Shown: positions 57,201-64,000 of the stretch, in pieces
Position numbering within the stretch: the first letter of the stretch is position 1
Layout of the letters: each line of letters opens with the position of its first letter
Assembly (NCBI GenBank): GCA_037179385.1
Contig: CM074200.1
Coordinates: 35,405,884-35,469,883, forward strand
Direction: 5' to 3'
Origin: Holothuria scabra
Lineage: Eukaryota; Echinodermata; Holothuroidea; Aspidochirotida; Holothuriidae
Length of the DNA stretch: 64,000 nt
The notes under the pieces: model-generated
The model's database searches: none
The model's input: the letters and a program-made list of their open reading frames with translations, nothing else
Told to the model about the DNA's origin: nothing
Program-made: the position numbers and the translations under genes

Positions 57201-60200
57201 TGTTTGAATAGAAATGTTTCCTTATTTTGGATACATTTCATTTTGGATTTGGATTTATTTCAATCACCATAATACTTAGCATACTAACGAAGACTTTGAT
57301 GCACAACACCAATAAATTGATAAAAGTAGAAATTGGTGATTACAAATTCCATCCAAAGCAAGGCTAACCTCCTAAAATACATTCCTTTACATGAATACAT
57401 AAATATTAAGCTTAATTAATATCTCTCTGTTAGATTTCTAAAATCAAGATAAACAAGACGAACGTCTAGACGAGTTGCGGTGCCGACAAACCAAGTCGTC
57501 TTATACTTTTAAGGTGATTTGACGACTGTTAGCTACTAATAGCTTTTGGACTTTGGGCATGGACTCTACTACTGTAACAAAGAAGTATATTTGCCTTTTT
57601 AAACAGGATATTCAAGGAGGTTTCCCTTCATGGGCTACTTCATTTTCTGTACAATTCGCGCCAACCTATGGTGACGCTCTGTTTAGAATAATCATCCTTC
57701 TTTCAGAGAGGTTGAATCCAACTCAATACCACAGAGTGCACTCTAAAAACACTATGGTCAACTATGCACCGACTCAATGGTATGGTCAAAAAGTGACCAA
57801 TTAATGGTTAGATCTGACCATAAATTAGCAAATTTTGACCAAAGTTGGAGGTCAATGGTTTGACCATTGTTTAGGTCGGTGCATAGTTAATTAAATCAAT
57901 GGTCAGTTCGAGGCAAAGAGATGAAATGAACGAACGATTTGGCTAAAAATTTAGGAAAATCGGCCCATGTTTTACAGGGTTTAGACTGTTGGCCCAATCA
58001 GCCTGGGGTCCAGGGGGCCGCTTTAAGGGCCCCTGGTGGGGTTCAGGGGACAAAGCCCTGGTAGGGGTCCATGGAGGGCTGGATACTTTTGTAGGGGGTG
58101 GCTGGAGTTTACTATCTAAGCGTAGCGCCACGACCAGTTGGCGCGGAGGGTACAAAGAAAATTTTGGATTTTAAAACCTCCCAGATGGCTAGAAATGGCA
58201 TTTGCCAGGTTTATTTGTCTCTAATTCTGGTGAGAAATTTTTTTATTTTTCTAAGATTAAAACACCATTTTGAGATACTGATTAGCTCAGTTCTTTACTC
58301 CACTGAACTATGTATCCTAGGATCGCAAATCTGGAATCCTGCTGAATGTTGCAAGCAGCTGTTCCAGTGCACGCCTGAGTGAAGTATTTCCAGGGGCGTA
58401 GGGGAGCATTTCACTTTTAGGGCACAAGATTTTTGCCCGAGAAATGTAATTCTGCCCATAGGACAGTCAAAGCGGAGCGCCACCACTGGTTGGCGCGGAA
58501 CGTGCAGAAAATTTGAAAATTCGTACCCCTCAGACAGTCAAAAATGACATTTCCCAGGCTTGAAAAGGAGATCCAACAGTCGCTTTTTAAGTTTCAATTG
58601 CAGATAAACGTACGTTCGTTCTAAACTAAAATTCAGCCAGAAAGACTAAGCGGAGCGCCACCTTTAGTTGGCGCGAAGCGTACAAAACATTTTCAAATAT
58701 CCGACCGCTCAGACAGTTGAAAATGGCATTTCCCGGGCTTATATGGGGATCTAAGCATTCGCTATTTTGAGTTTCCTTTTGTACAAAATGATCACTTGAA
58801 ACTTAAATTCTGCTATGAAGCGGTGTAAGTGGAGCACCACCATAAGTTGGGACGAAGCGTGCAGGAAATTTTGAAAAACCTGACCACTTCAGATAGTCAA
58901 AACCTTTGACTATCTTAGAAGGGGTCTTCGAAGTCACTAATTCGAGGGTCTGTTTGCACAAAAATTGTTCACTTGAAACTAAAATGCTGCTAGGAAGACT
59001 ATCTGCGCGGAACTTCACCGCTGGTTGGCGCGAAGCGAACAGAAAATTTGGAAAAATCGGACCCCTGAGACAGTCGAAAAAGACATTTCCCAGACTTATA
59101 GGGGGATCTAAGCAGTCGCTATTTGATCAGAAAATTACCAGATAAAATGTATCACTGCCAATCGATGAATCCCGCATCATTTCGGGGAAACTACAAACCG
59201 GAATTGAAAACATGCTAATGAATTTCACTCTATTGCGACTCTTGGCTAAATTCAATATATATTGAAAAAATTGTGTGCCCCAACTTCCTACTATATATGA
59301 TTTTACTTTTAAAAAAATTAAGGCCTATGGGGATCTTAAAGCAGTCGCTATTTTTATCAGAAGAATTAGATAAAATGTACCACTACCATTGGATGAAATG
59401 AAGTAGATGATTTTTCTTCTATTAGTAACACTTATTGACAGAATTGTCACGTTACACGGTGTGTTGAAATGAATTTTCAAGCAGACTTACGGGAAGACAT
59501 TCTCACCCTACATCATTAAATTATCGAAAATCAGATTACCCGATTCTCATAACCATTGCCCGTATTTGGCAATAGTTGCAATAGTTGAACAAATCACTTT
59601 AAAGAGAAAAATGGACTTTATGATGAATAAGTTAAACGTTTTCCTGATAACACCACAACTCCCTGACATAATTATAACAAACTAGAAAATAATTAGCTCA
59701 TAAATATCTTGCGAACTTTCCATTTCCGAAAAGGGCAAAGAGATGAAACGAACGAGCCACTTAGCTAGAAATTTACAGTTACGAAATGTCTTGAAATGTT
59801 CAAATCTTCGTCCGTAAACCAACAATTTGACCCTCTGTGCACGGTCTAAATTTAGTGTCTACGTCACATAACATAAGCTGATAAGGATCAACTTATAGTA
59901 AGCAGAAAGTTGCAACTTCCCGTATTAAAGGGCCAAACTTTTCACCCAAAACTACAGCTGTATTGAAGACGGGTTGTTGGAATGATGAAATTCGTCTTCT
60001 ACGGAATCTTTTACTCGACAGTTTATTCGTATTCATAGAACTGTCTTACTTATTGCTTTCATTAGGTAATCGTTTCATCAATTGCGAGTCATGGCCATAC
60101 ATAAACTTACTACAATGACAATATTTTCTTCCGTAGTAAAAGGACATCGTCAAAGAAGCGACAAAAAGTCCTTGCTCTAGAATGTAATAAGCAACCTGTC

Positions 60201-63200
60201 TGGTTAATAATGTGATGACAGACGAATCGCAGCTAATAGCTACAAATTATAAACATCGACATTCTGGTATTCACGTTTCATTATAGGACGTAAAAATGAT
60301 GCAATGTATCTTTATGATTGATTACTGGATGGTTCGACACTCTGATTTGTGTAAGACAATATCTTTCAAGTTTGACTAAATGCTGAACTTAGAAATAATT
60401 GGGGAAGGGATACTAGTGACGTATATGAACGGGACTAATACCAGGGAGCTGCTACTAAAGGCAGCTCCCTGCTGTGACCTTTTTTGAATATAGTCCTTCT
60501 GTCAATGCAACCATGGGACGACCCCCATGGTTTTTCCCGGACACGGATGAGTGATATGTATGACTTTGCAGTGAAGACAAAAGGTAGCACACCACCAATT
60601 CAAGGGGAACCCCGCCAACGGAAGTTACCCTACGAATTTAACACCCTAGAAAATTTTTTTTTTTTTTTTTGGGGGGGGAGGGGAGATTAGACCATCTTAG
60701 TGAAGAGATGTGTTCAATTTGTGATCTCTATGTGGTAGGAAAGTAGTTGAAGTAATCATTCAAAGAAAATTGAAGGTATTTCAGGCATTTTTTGCAATAT
60801 ATCCTTCCGCGATGCAAAACGGCATTTTGAATGAGTCAAAAAAACAGGAATCTGACTACTCTATTATACAGGCCCTCCTAGCGCGAACTCAACATCGTGT
60901 AGGCAAGTAATGGTGCTGTTAGTAAGAGGGGCAGCAGACCCACTTACCAGAAGTTGTTCATCCTTTTCAAAATGTGTCTCCCTTTCCTAAGTCATTGTTG
61001 TGTATCTTGATATCCACATTTTCTATCAGCCAGCGAGCAGCAAGAACAACACTTCTAGGCCTAACATTTTCAGAAAAAACAGCCGTTTTATAACTTAATT
61101 TCCTCTTAAATTTGACAGGAATTACTTGGCTCTCTTCAAGTCTTATAGGTAAACGGGACGGGACATTAACAACATTTCCCTTAATACTAAATTGCCCTCC
61201 TCGAGGAAGCTCACGCAACTGCATAAAAGGTGTTCGCAAAGCGACCAACCTTTCTTCAAGACGATGTAATTTCAATTCTTCTGGTATCTCATACATTTTC
61301 ATATTATTATCTCGAATTAATAACGGAACTCTGCCTTCTTTTATATATTTTAAACAGGTTTTACAGACCCATCCTTTATCTATACCTTCTTCCTGCTTAC
61401 AAATATTAGTATTTCCACTAAATCTAACTAAATTCACCCACAGTGCACATTCTTTATACCATAACTGCTCACAATAAAAGCAAACATATGTAGGTCCCTC
61501 CATAATTTTATTCCAAAAGCGATGTTGCAATTCTCTAATTGGACTCCCCTCTTCTTTTTAAATTGACGCTTACGTATTTGTTCTCTAAGCTTCATTTTAG
61601 TACTATCACTTGCAATACCCACACTACGTTTTATCACAAAACCTTTATTTTCCCAACATTTATACCTATCTTCAGTCACTCCCATAGACCCTTTCACTAA
61701 TATATGATTACTCCCCTCATTTAAACAAACATCTGCTCTCTTCACATAACTTTGCATTGACATTTGATTACGCTCCTCTTCAAATAAAATGTCTCCTCTT
61801 CTCAATATGTTACATTCAACACCGAAAAATTCTTCACTATGTTCATTAACACAACCCCACTTCAACCAATTCTCTATAACGCTGCTTTCATGTACAGACT
61901 CATTATCTTCTATTTCCAACACTACGTCATAATGTACTCCACCTGTATTGACTAAATAAATGGCACGTTTTTCCCGATTAACTACACAATGAACTTAAAA
62001 TGACTTGTCTTAAAAATGATTACCTTCTACCCCTGTAACCAGAAATGCCAAACACCGAAAAAAACAATTACCATCCCCACGTACTTTTCTCACACGAATC
62101 GGCCTACTCTCAACTGAATCACATTTTCCTATTTCAATAGACGACAAATCAAACCCCCCAGTTTTCACAAAACCATGTTTGAATCTATCAACACAAGCTC
62201 CTAAACATTTTTTCTCTCCAACAGCTATCAACAACGAAAAAAATAAAATGTACATGTAGATCTTTCGGAACGTATAAATAATACCTCACGATCGTCATGT
62301 TCCCTACTTTCCCCATTATCACACCTCTGACTTTTTTCACATTCACTAGAACTTTTTTTTGGTTTGTTCCCAACTCTGATATTATCATTTTTCTCCTCTT
62401 CATAAGTTTTATCTTGAAATTCACCCCCATACTTTCTTTTTCTTTGTTGCCAACCTTTCCTTTCTAAATTAAAAATCTTTGAACGGCCCTTCTTAGGCAT
62501 TGTAATATTCTCCACATAATTTTAAACTTTAAAATAACAAATTTACCATAACCAGACACCTTGATATAACACAAATATTAATACTCGCCAACTCATACAA
62601 ATAATATTTACCTACCAATAACAATGTTTCCCTCCAACAGAAAATTACTTTGTGAATATTGTCGTTAGTGTGAGAAATTCACACAGCCCTTTAAAGTCAC
62701 AAAAACAGTGAACAAAACTCCTCTAAACTATCAAACTTTTTACTTCACCGCAACCCCGACCATGCCACTTGAAAAGAATAAATCCCTACAAAGAAATCCT
62801 CATATAAATACTCAAAATTCACCAAAATGGTGGCGCTGTGTTAAATCAACAAACAACCTTTTCCCCAGAGTACATACGGACCTGGTTTTTCCGCAAGATT
62901 GTTACTAAAAATAGAACACGTTTCCAAATTTTGCATGAAAAAACCCCAATTTTACACTCTCACGAAAGTCATATTTCCACCGAAACTTAAAAACACGAAA
63001 GAGAAGTACCATCCCTACAAATTGCACTAAACCGTATTTCGATACCACAAAGCATCTACAAGAAGATAGAAATAAAGTGCCGGAAAAGTCAGAAATTGAC
63101 ATCGCGAGAGTAACTGCATTAGTTGCGGTGCTGCCTGCAAGGCAGGCACCGCAACTAAAAACCACTCGATTCTTGGCAAGGTGTCTTTGCTTCGTTTCAA

Positions 63201-63558
63201 AATACACTAGATGACAAGGTGTCTTCTCCTACAACACTCATCAGTAAACGTGATGAGCTAATGCCGATTCAGAGATGATCTAAACTACAAAAACGCACAT
63301 TTAAAAGCGGACTAAATTTATTCAAAATAACTTCGAAGTTTCGTTTGTGTTTAATATATGTAATTCTAGGTCATTAAAGAGAGAAAATCGGAAATAGAGA
63401 TGGAAGGCAAGCACGTCGTCACTATAGATGATAAATCACAGGAAGTTCGAAAACGTAGACGGTTGGCTTTCCTTGACCTACTTATTGAGGTTCAGAAACA
63501 AGATCCCAGCTTCACAGACGAAGGAATTCAGGAGGAGGTTGACACATTCATGTTTGAG
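48073..63558 (+). CDS. CYP4: Cytochrome P450 family 4, copy 2, exons 1-7, cut by window edge, intron-3 acceptor broken
   Basis: Exons: 48073-48244, 51366-51478, 53702-53790, 54687-54877, 56201-56270, 57026-57152, 63370-63558. Each has exactly the length of its copy-1 counterpart (172, 113, 89, 191, 70, 127, 189 nt) and an intact frame. Shared landmarks: MDSVKTFLLA anchor, GPRGLPILGN, W130-R134, EVDTFMFE. Exons 8-11 must lie beyond 64000. The acceptor before exon 4 reads TTTTACACG|C where copy 1 has TTTTACAG|C: one inserted C (54685) removes the AG. Skipping exon 4 would break the frame. All other splice sites are GT-AG. Either a very young pseudogene, a gene spliced to a cryptic site, or an assembly error. 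Confidence 0.88.
48245..51365 (+). other. CYP4 copy 2 intron 1
   Basis: 3,121 bp. Contains T and G homopolymers at about 49061-49091, and a degraded TTAG-type repeat (49802-50025). About 51040-51360 aligns with the 3' end of copy-1 intron 1. No gene seen. Confidence 0.6.
49802..50025. repeat. Degenerate (TTAG)n-like array
   Basis: TTAGTTGG, TTAGTTAGC and TCAGTCAG-type units, an eroded tetranucleotide array. Intron 10 of copy 1 has a much purer array, so the two are in different introns and probably independent. Confidence 0.8.
51366..51478 (+). CDS. CYP4 copy 2 exon 2
   Basis: 113 nt: LLKTSMNWAETYRKNG, then YLGLTPVISIYNAVDME. Acceptor CAACAG, donor GAG|GTGAAT. Confidence 0.92.
51596..51789. 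mobile_element. Fold-back MITE, ~194 bp, ~63-bp arms
   Basis: The left arm from GTCGTCATGAAAA through AACGCAAGC, GGTAACCTTTTCACGGATTA matches the reverse complement of the right arm, which ends GTTTTCACGACGAC; an inner block of about 38 bp is nearly perfect. Lies in intron 2 of copy 2 and is absent from copy 1. Outer target duplication not resolved. Confidence 0.65.
52500..52740. repeat. Degenerate tandem repeat of ACTCGAGTCA units
   Basis: GACTCGAGTC/GAGTCAAG-type units recur through about 240 bp; several contain the palindrome CTCGAG. Spacing is irregular, with later units drifting (GAGTCATGGCGAGTC). In copy-2 intron 2 only. Confidence 0.75.
53702..53790 (+). CDS. CYP4 copy 2 exon 3
   Basis: 89 nt: KVLRNTKHDEKGFFY, then LSPWLGDGLLI. 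Acceptor TTTTTCCCAG, donor AG|GTAGCA. It differs from copy 1 at about 10 of 89 bases with the frame kept. Confidence 0.9.
54207..54460. mobile_element. MITE with TTAA-type target, copy 2
   Basis: Same family as 42931-43167 (AAAGGGCAGGAGCAGT at left, GGACTGCTGTTGACCTTTA at right). Left flank TTAA (54203-54206); right flank TTAC, a decayed duplication. In intron 3 of CYP4 copy 2, just upstream of the broken acceptor. Confidence 0.7.
54687..54877 (+). CDS. CYP4 copy 2 exon 4 (acceptor lost)
   Basis: The coding body is intact and parallels copy 1 exon 4 (KGSKWNTRRKLLTPSFHF, LNEQAQLLADKF, SLDIMC; donor TGTG|GTGAGT), but the bases immediately upstream are ACG, not CAG. The nearest in-frame AG is 54709-54710 inside the exon. 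Its use would drop eight residues including W130. Confidence 0.8.
56201..56270 (+). CDS. CYP4 copy 2 exon 5
   Basis: 70 nt: ETIMGKRLGVQKGKSC, then YVEAVHR. Acceptor TTTTTCAG, donor CACAG|GTGCGT. Confidence 0.92.
57026..57152 (+). CDS. CYP4 copy 2 exon 6
   Basis: 127 nt: ISGILVERFKNPLYW, then GKDHAECLRILHSTTKQ. Acceptor TTTTTCAG, donor ACAG|GTGTTA, phase 0. Confidence 0.92.
57760..57888. mobile_element. Small TIR element, 129 bp
   Basis: AACTATGCACCGAC (57760-57773) is the exact reverse complement of GTCGGTGCATAGTT (57875-57888). Several TGGTCA/TGACCA motifs inside give further internal pairing. Probably a tiny MITE. Confidence 0.55.
57940..59130. repeat. hAT-family tandem array, ~180-bp units with GCGCCA hairpins
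   Basis: The unit core (C/T)TAAGCGGAGCGCCACC...GTTGGCGCGGAGCGTAC, then A4-5TTT, recurs at about 58117, 58468, 58649, 58831 and 59005; the last four are 176-182 bp apart. Each unit continues with a CAGACAGTC/GGCATTTCCCAGGCTT block and GGGGATCTAAGCAGTCGCTA. The same unit occurs singly in 7853-9208, 16212-18309, 39180, 45313 and (reversed) 31120. A GGGTCCAGGGGGC-type tract marks the left side. Confidence 0.75.
59131..60440. other. No gene recognised
   Basis: AT-rich. About 59330-59395 repeats GGGGATCTTAAAGCAGTCGC and ATTAGATAAAATGTACCACT from the end of the array at 59105-59150, so at least part is an extension of that element. Confidence 0.4.
60443..60470. other. Perfect 10-bp hairpin
   Basis: AGGGAGCTGC (60443-60452) and GCAGCTCCCT (60461-60470) with an 8-nt loop. 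It lies downstream of the Helitron remnant in its orientation, where a 3' terminal hairpin would be expected. The nearest CTAG|T on the minus strand is about 30 nt further, longer than the usual 10-12 nt. Confidence 0.55.
60967..61530 (-). pseudogene. Helitron DUF6570-like zinc region
   Basis: 187 codons: IMEGPTYVCFYCEQLWYKE and KGWVCKTCLKYIKEGRVP each give a Cys-x2-Cys pair; MYEIPEELKLHRLEERLVAL, PFMQLRELPRGGQFSIKGNV and VPVKFKRKLSYK-like IPVKFKRKLSYK are the hallmark blocks of the domain that precedes the Helitron-like N domain and Rep in animal Helitrons. Ends GKGDTF then stop; nothing downstream matches Rep or helicase. Confidence 0.85.
61434..61990 (-). pseudogene. Helitron OTU His segment and following linker
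   Basis: Opens RAIYLVNTGGVHYDVVLEIE: VHYDVV is the OTU catalytic His motif. Only about 45 codons separate Cys and His, against roughly 100 in normal OTU domains, so an internal deletion is inferred. The linker ends with the basic stretch REQIRKRQFKKKRG and then shifts frame near 61530. Confidence 0.7.
61990..62500 (-). pseudogene. Helitron N-terminus and OTU catalytic-Cys segment
   Basis: Starts MPKKGRSKIFNLERKGWQQR at 62500 in a basic region that includes K/R clusters, shifts frame near 62250, then reads IRVRKVRGDGNCFFRCLAFL; GDGNCFF is the OTU cysteine-protease motif with the catalytic Cys. It ends GVEGNHF and a stop at 62010-62012. The DNA continues in the same frame after two stops to the OTU His motif, so the middle of the OTU fold is missing. 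Confidence 0.75.
63120..63157. other. 16-bp hairpin at edge of the intron-6 insertion
   Basis: AGTTGCGGTGCTGCCT pairs with AGGCAGGCACCGCAACT with one bulge and a 3-nt loop. About 10 bp further, homology with copy-1 intron 6 resumes (TTGGCAAGGTG), so the hairpin marks the insertion boundary. Confidence 0.6.
63370..63558 (+). CDS. CYP4 copy 2 exon 7
   Basis: 189 nt: VIKERKSEIEMEGK, then RRLAFLDLLIEVQKQD and EVDTFMFE ending in the heme-ester Glu. Acceptor TTCTAG, donor GAG|GTATAC. Last exon visible in the window. Confidence 0.93.
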
Positions 63559-64000
63559 GTATACCTTTGTATTAGAACAACTACCAGCAACTTTCATTTA
63601 CAAAGAAACCAAAAATTTGTAGATTCTCTTTCATTATGAATAACAGCTGAATTTTAAAAATGGTGGAGTAAACGTAGTTTACCCTCATTTATATTTAATC
63701 CTCCTGAAAAATGTTTTGTAAAAATCAAGTTGCAAATCACTTGTAGATAAATTTAGTGTTGTAGTCTGTTGAATATTTCGTCCTTATTGATGTCTTGAGT
63801 ACATACAAATCTTCGAAGAGGGTCATTCACCAGTAACTCTCTAATGGTTCTAACGTTTACATAAATTTTCAATCCATAAGCTATCCCAGGCTGAACAGAG
63901 ACAAAAAATGTCTTGTTTTCCAACAACTTGAAGTTATTAAAAAACTACCTTACACGTCTGTAAAAACAGCGTTTATATCGTAAAGGGTGTATTCAATTCA
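63559..64000 (+). other. Start of CYP4 copy 2 intron 7
   Basis: Aligns with the start of copy-1 intron 7 (AATTTAGTGTTGTAGTCTG, GATGTCTTGAGTAC). Exon 8, expected about 600 bp after exon 7, is not reached. Confidence 0.65.

Larger units (their letters stand above)
60440..63160 (-). mobile_element. Decayed Helitron with OTU domain, truncated
   Basis: Minus-strand coding pieces in order 62500 to 60967 match the N-terminal third of animal Helitron proteins (basic start, OTU protease, DUF6570-like zinc region). The Rep (rolling-circle nuclease) and helicase domains that should follow are absent. Hairpins lie near both sides of the block (60443-60470, 63120-63157), but TC and CTRR ends could not be fixed. 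Confidence 0.7.
57153..63369 (+). other. CYP4 copy 2 intron 6
   Basis: 6,217 bp. The parts shared with copy-1 intron 6 are only about 57290-57450 and 63165-63290, so roughly 5.7 kb between them was added: a small TIR element (57760-57888), a hAT-type repeat array (57940-59130), about 1.3 kb without recognisable content (59130-60440) and a decayed Helitron (60440-63160). Confidence 0.7.

Noticed and set aside
57940..59130. Regular repeats as a CRISPR-like array
   Set aside because: Unit length about 180 bp with diverged copies and eukaryotic transposon context; no short identical repeats with unique spacers.

Overview
The window is animal nuclear DNA: AT-rich, intron-rich and crowded with eukaryotic transposons. 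The repertoire (BEL/Pao, Penelope, L1/Tx1-like and CR1/L2-like LINEs, hAT, Helitron with an OTU domain, a tRNA-derived SINE) fits a marine invertebrate such as a cnidarian or a non-vertebrate deuterostome. I cannot name the species.

The host genes are two tandem copies of a CYP4-family cytochrome P450 on the + strand, with ATG codons 37,063 bp apart. Copy 1 (11010-32431) can be followed through 11 exons with consistent splice phases to a 510-residue protein that has the N-terminal anchor, WxxxR, the CYP4 I-helix signature, ExxR and the Cys heme loop. Copy 2 (from 48073) shows exons 1-7 with exactly the same exon lengths and runs off the right edge. Its intron-3 acceptor carries a single inserted C that destroys the AG, so it may be a young pseudogene, a cryptically spliced gene or an assembly error. 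Introns and about 1 kb of upstream DNA are also alignable, so the whole locus was duplicated.

Layout: 1-4.1 kb, decayed BEL/Pao element (- strand); 4.1-10.7 kb, intergenic with one hAT element with a perfect 8-bp target duplication; 11.0-32.4 kb, CYP4 copy 1, whose introns hold two hAT elements, a tRNA-SINE, a Penelope remnant, (TA)n tracts and a 265-bp perfect inverted repeat carrying hammerhead-like motifs; 33.5-38.0 kb, L1/Tx1-like LINE split by another hAT-like insertion; 38-41 kb, hAT fragments and a SINE; 41.05-42.89 kb, 5'-truncated CR1/L2-like LINE; 42.9-47.2 kb, MITEs, a SINE and a sequence otherwise found inside intron 2 of copy 1; 47.2-64 kb, CYP4 copy 2, whose intron 6 holds a GC-rich tandem array and a decayed Helitron.

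The most notable signals are (1) a complete hammerhead ribozyme fold at 27581-27625 (- strand), (2) the perfect inverted repeat at 26651-27399 with a second hammerhead-type motif in each arm, (3) the one-base acceptor break in CYP4 copy 2, and (4) the hAT-like family whose internal repeats carry GC-rich hairpins. No single undescribed system is proven. All identifications come from reading motifs; no database search was run.
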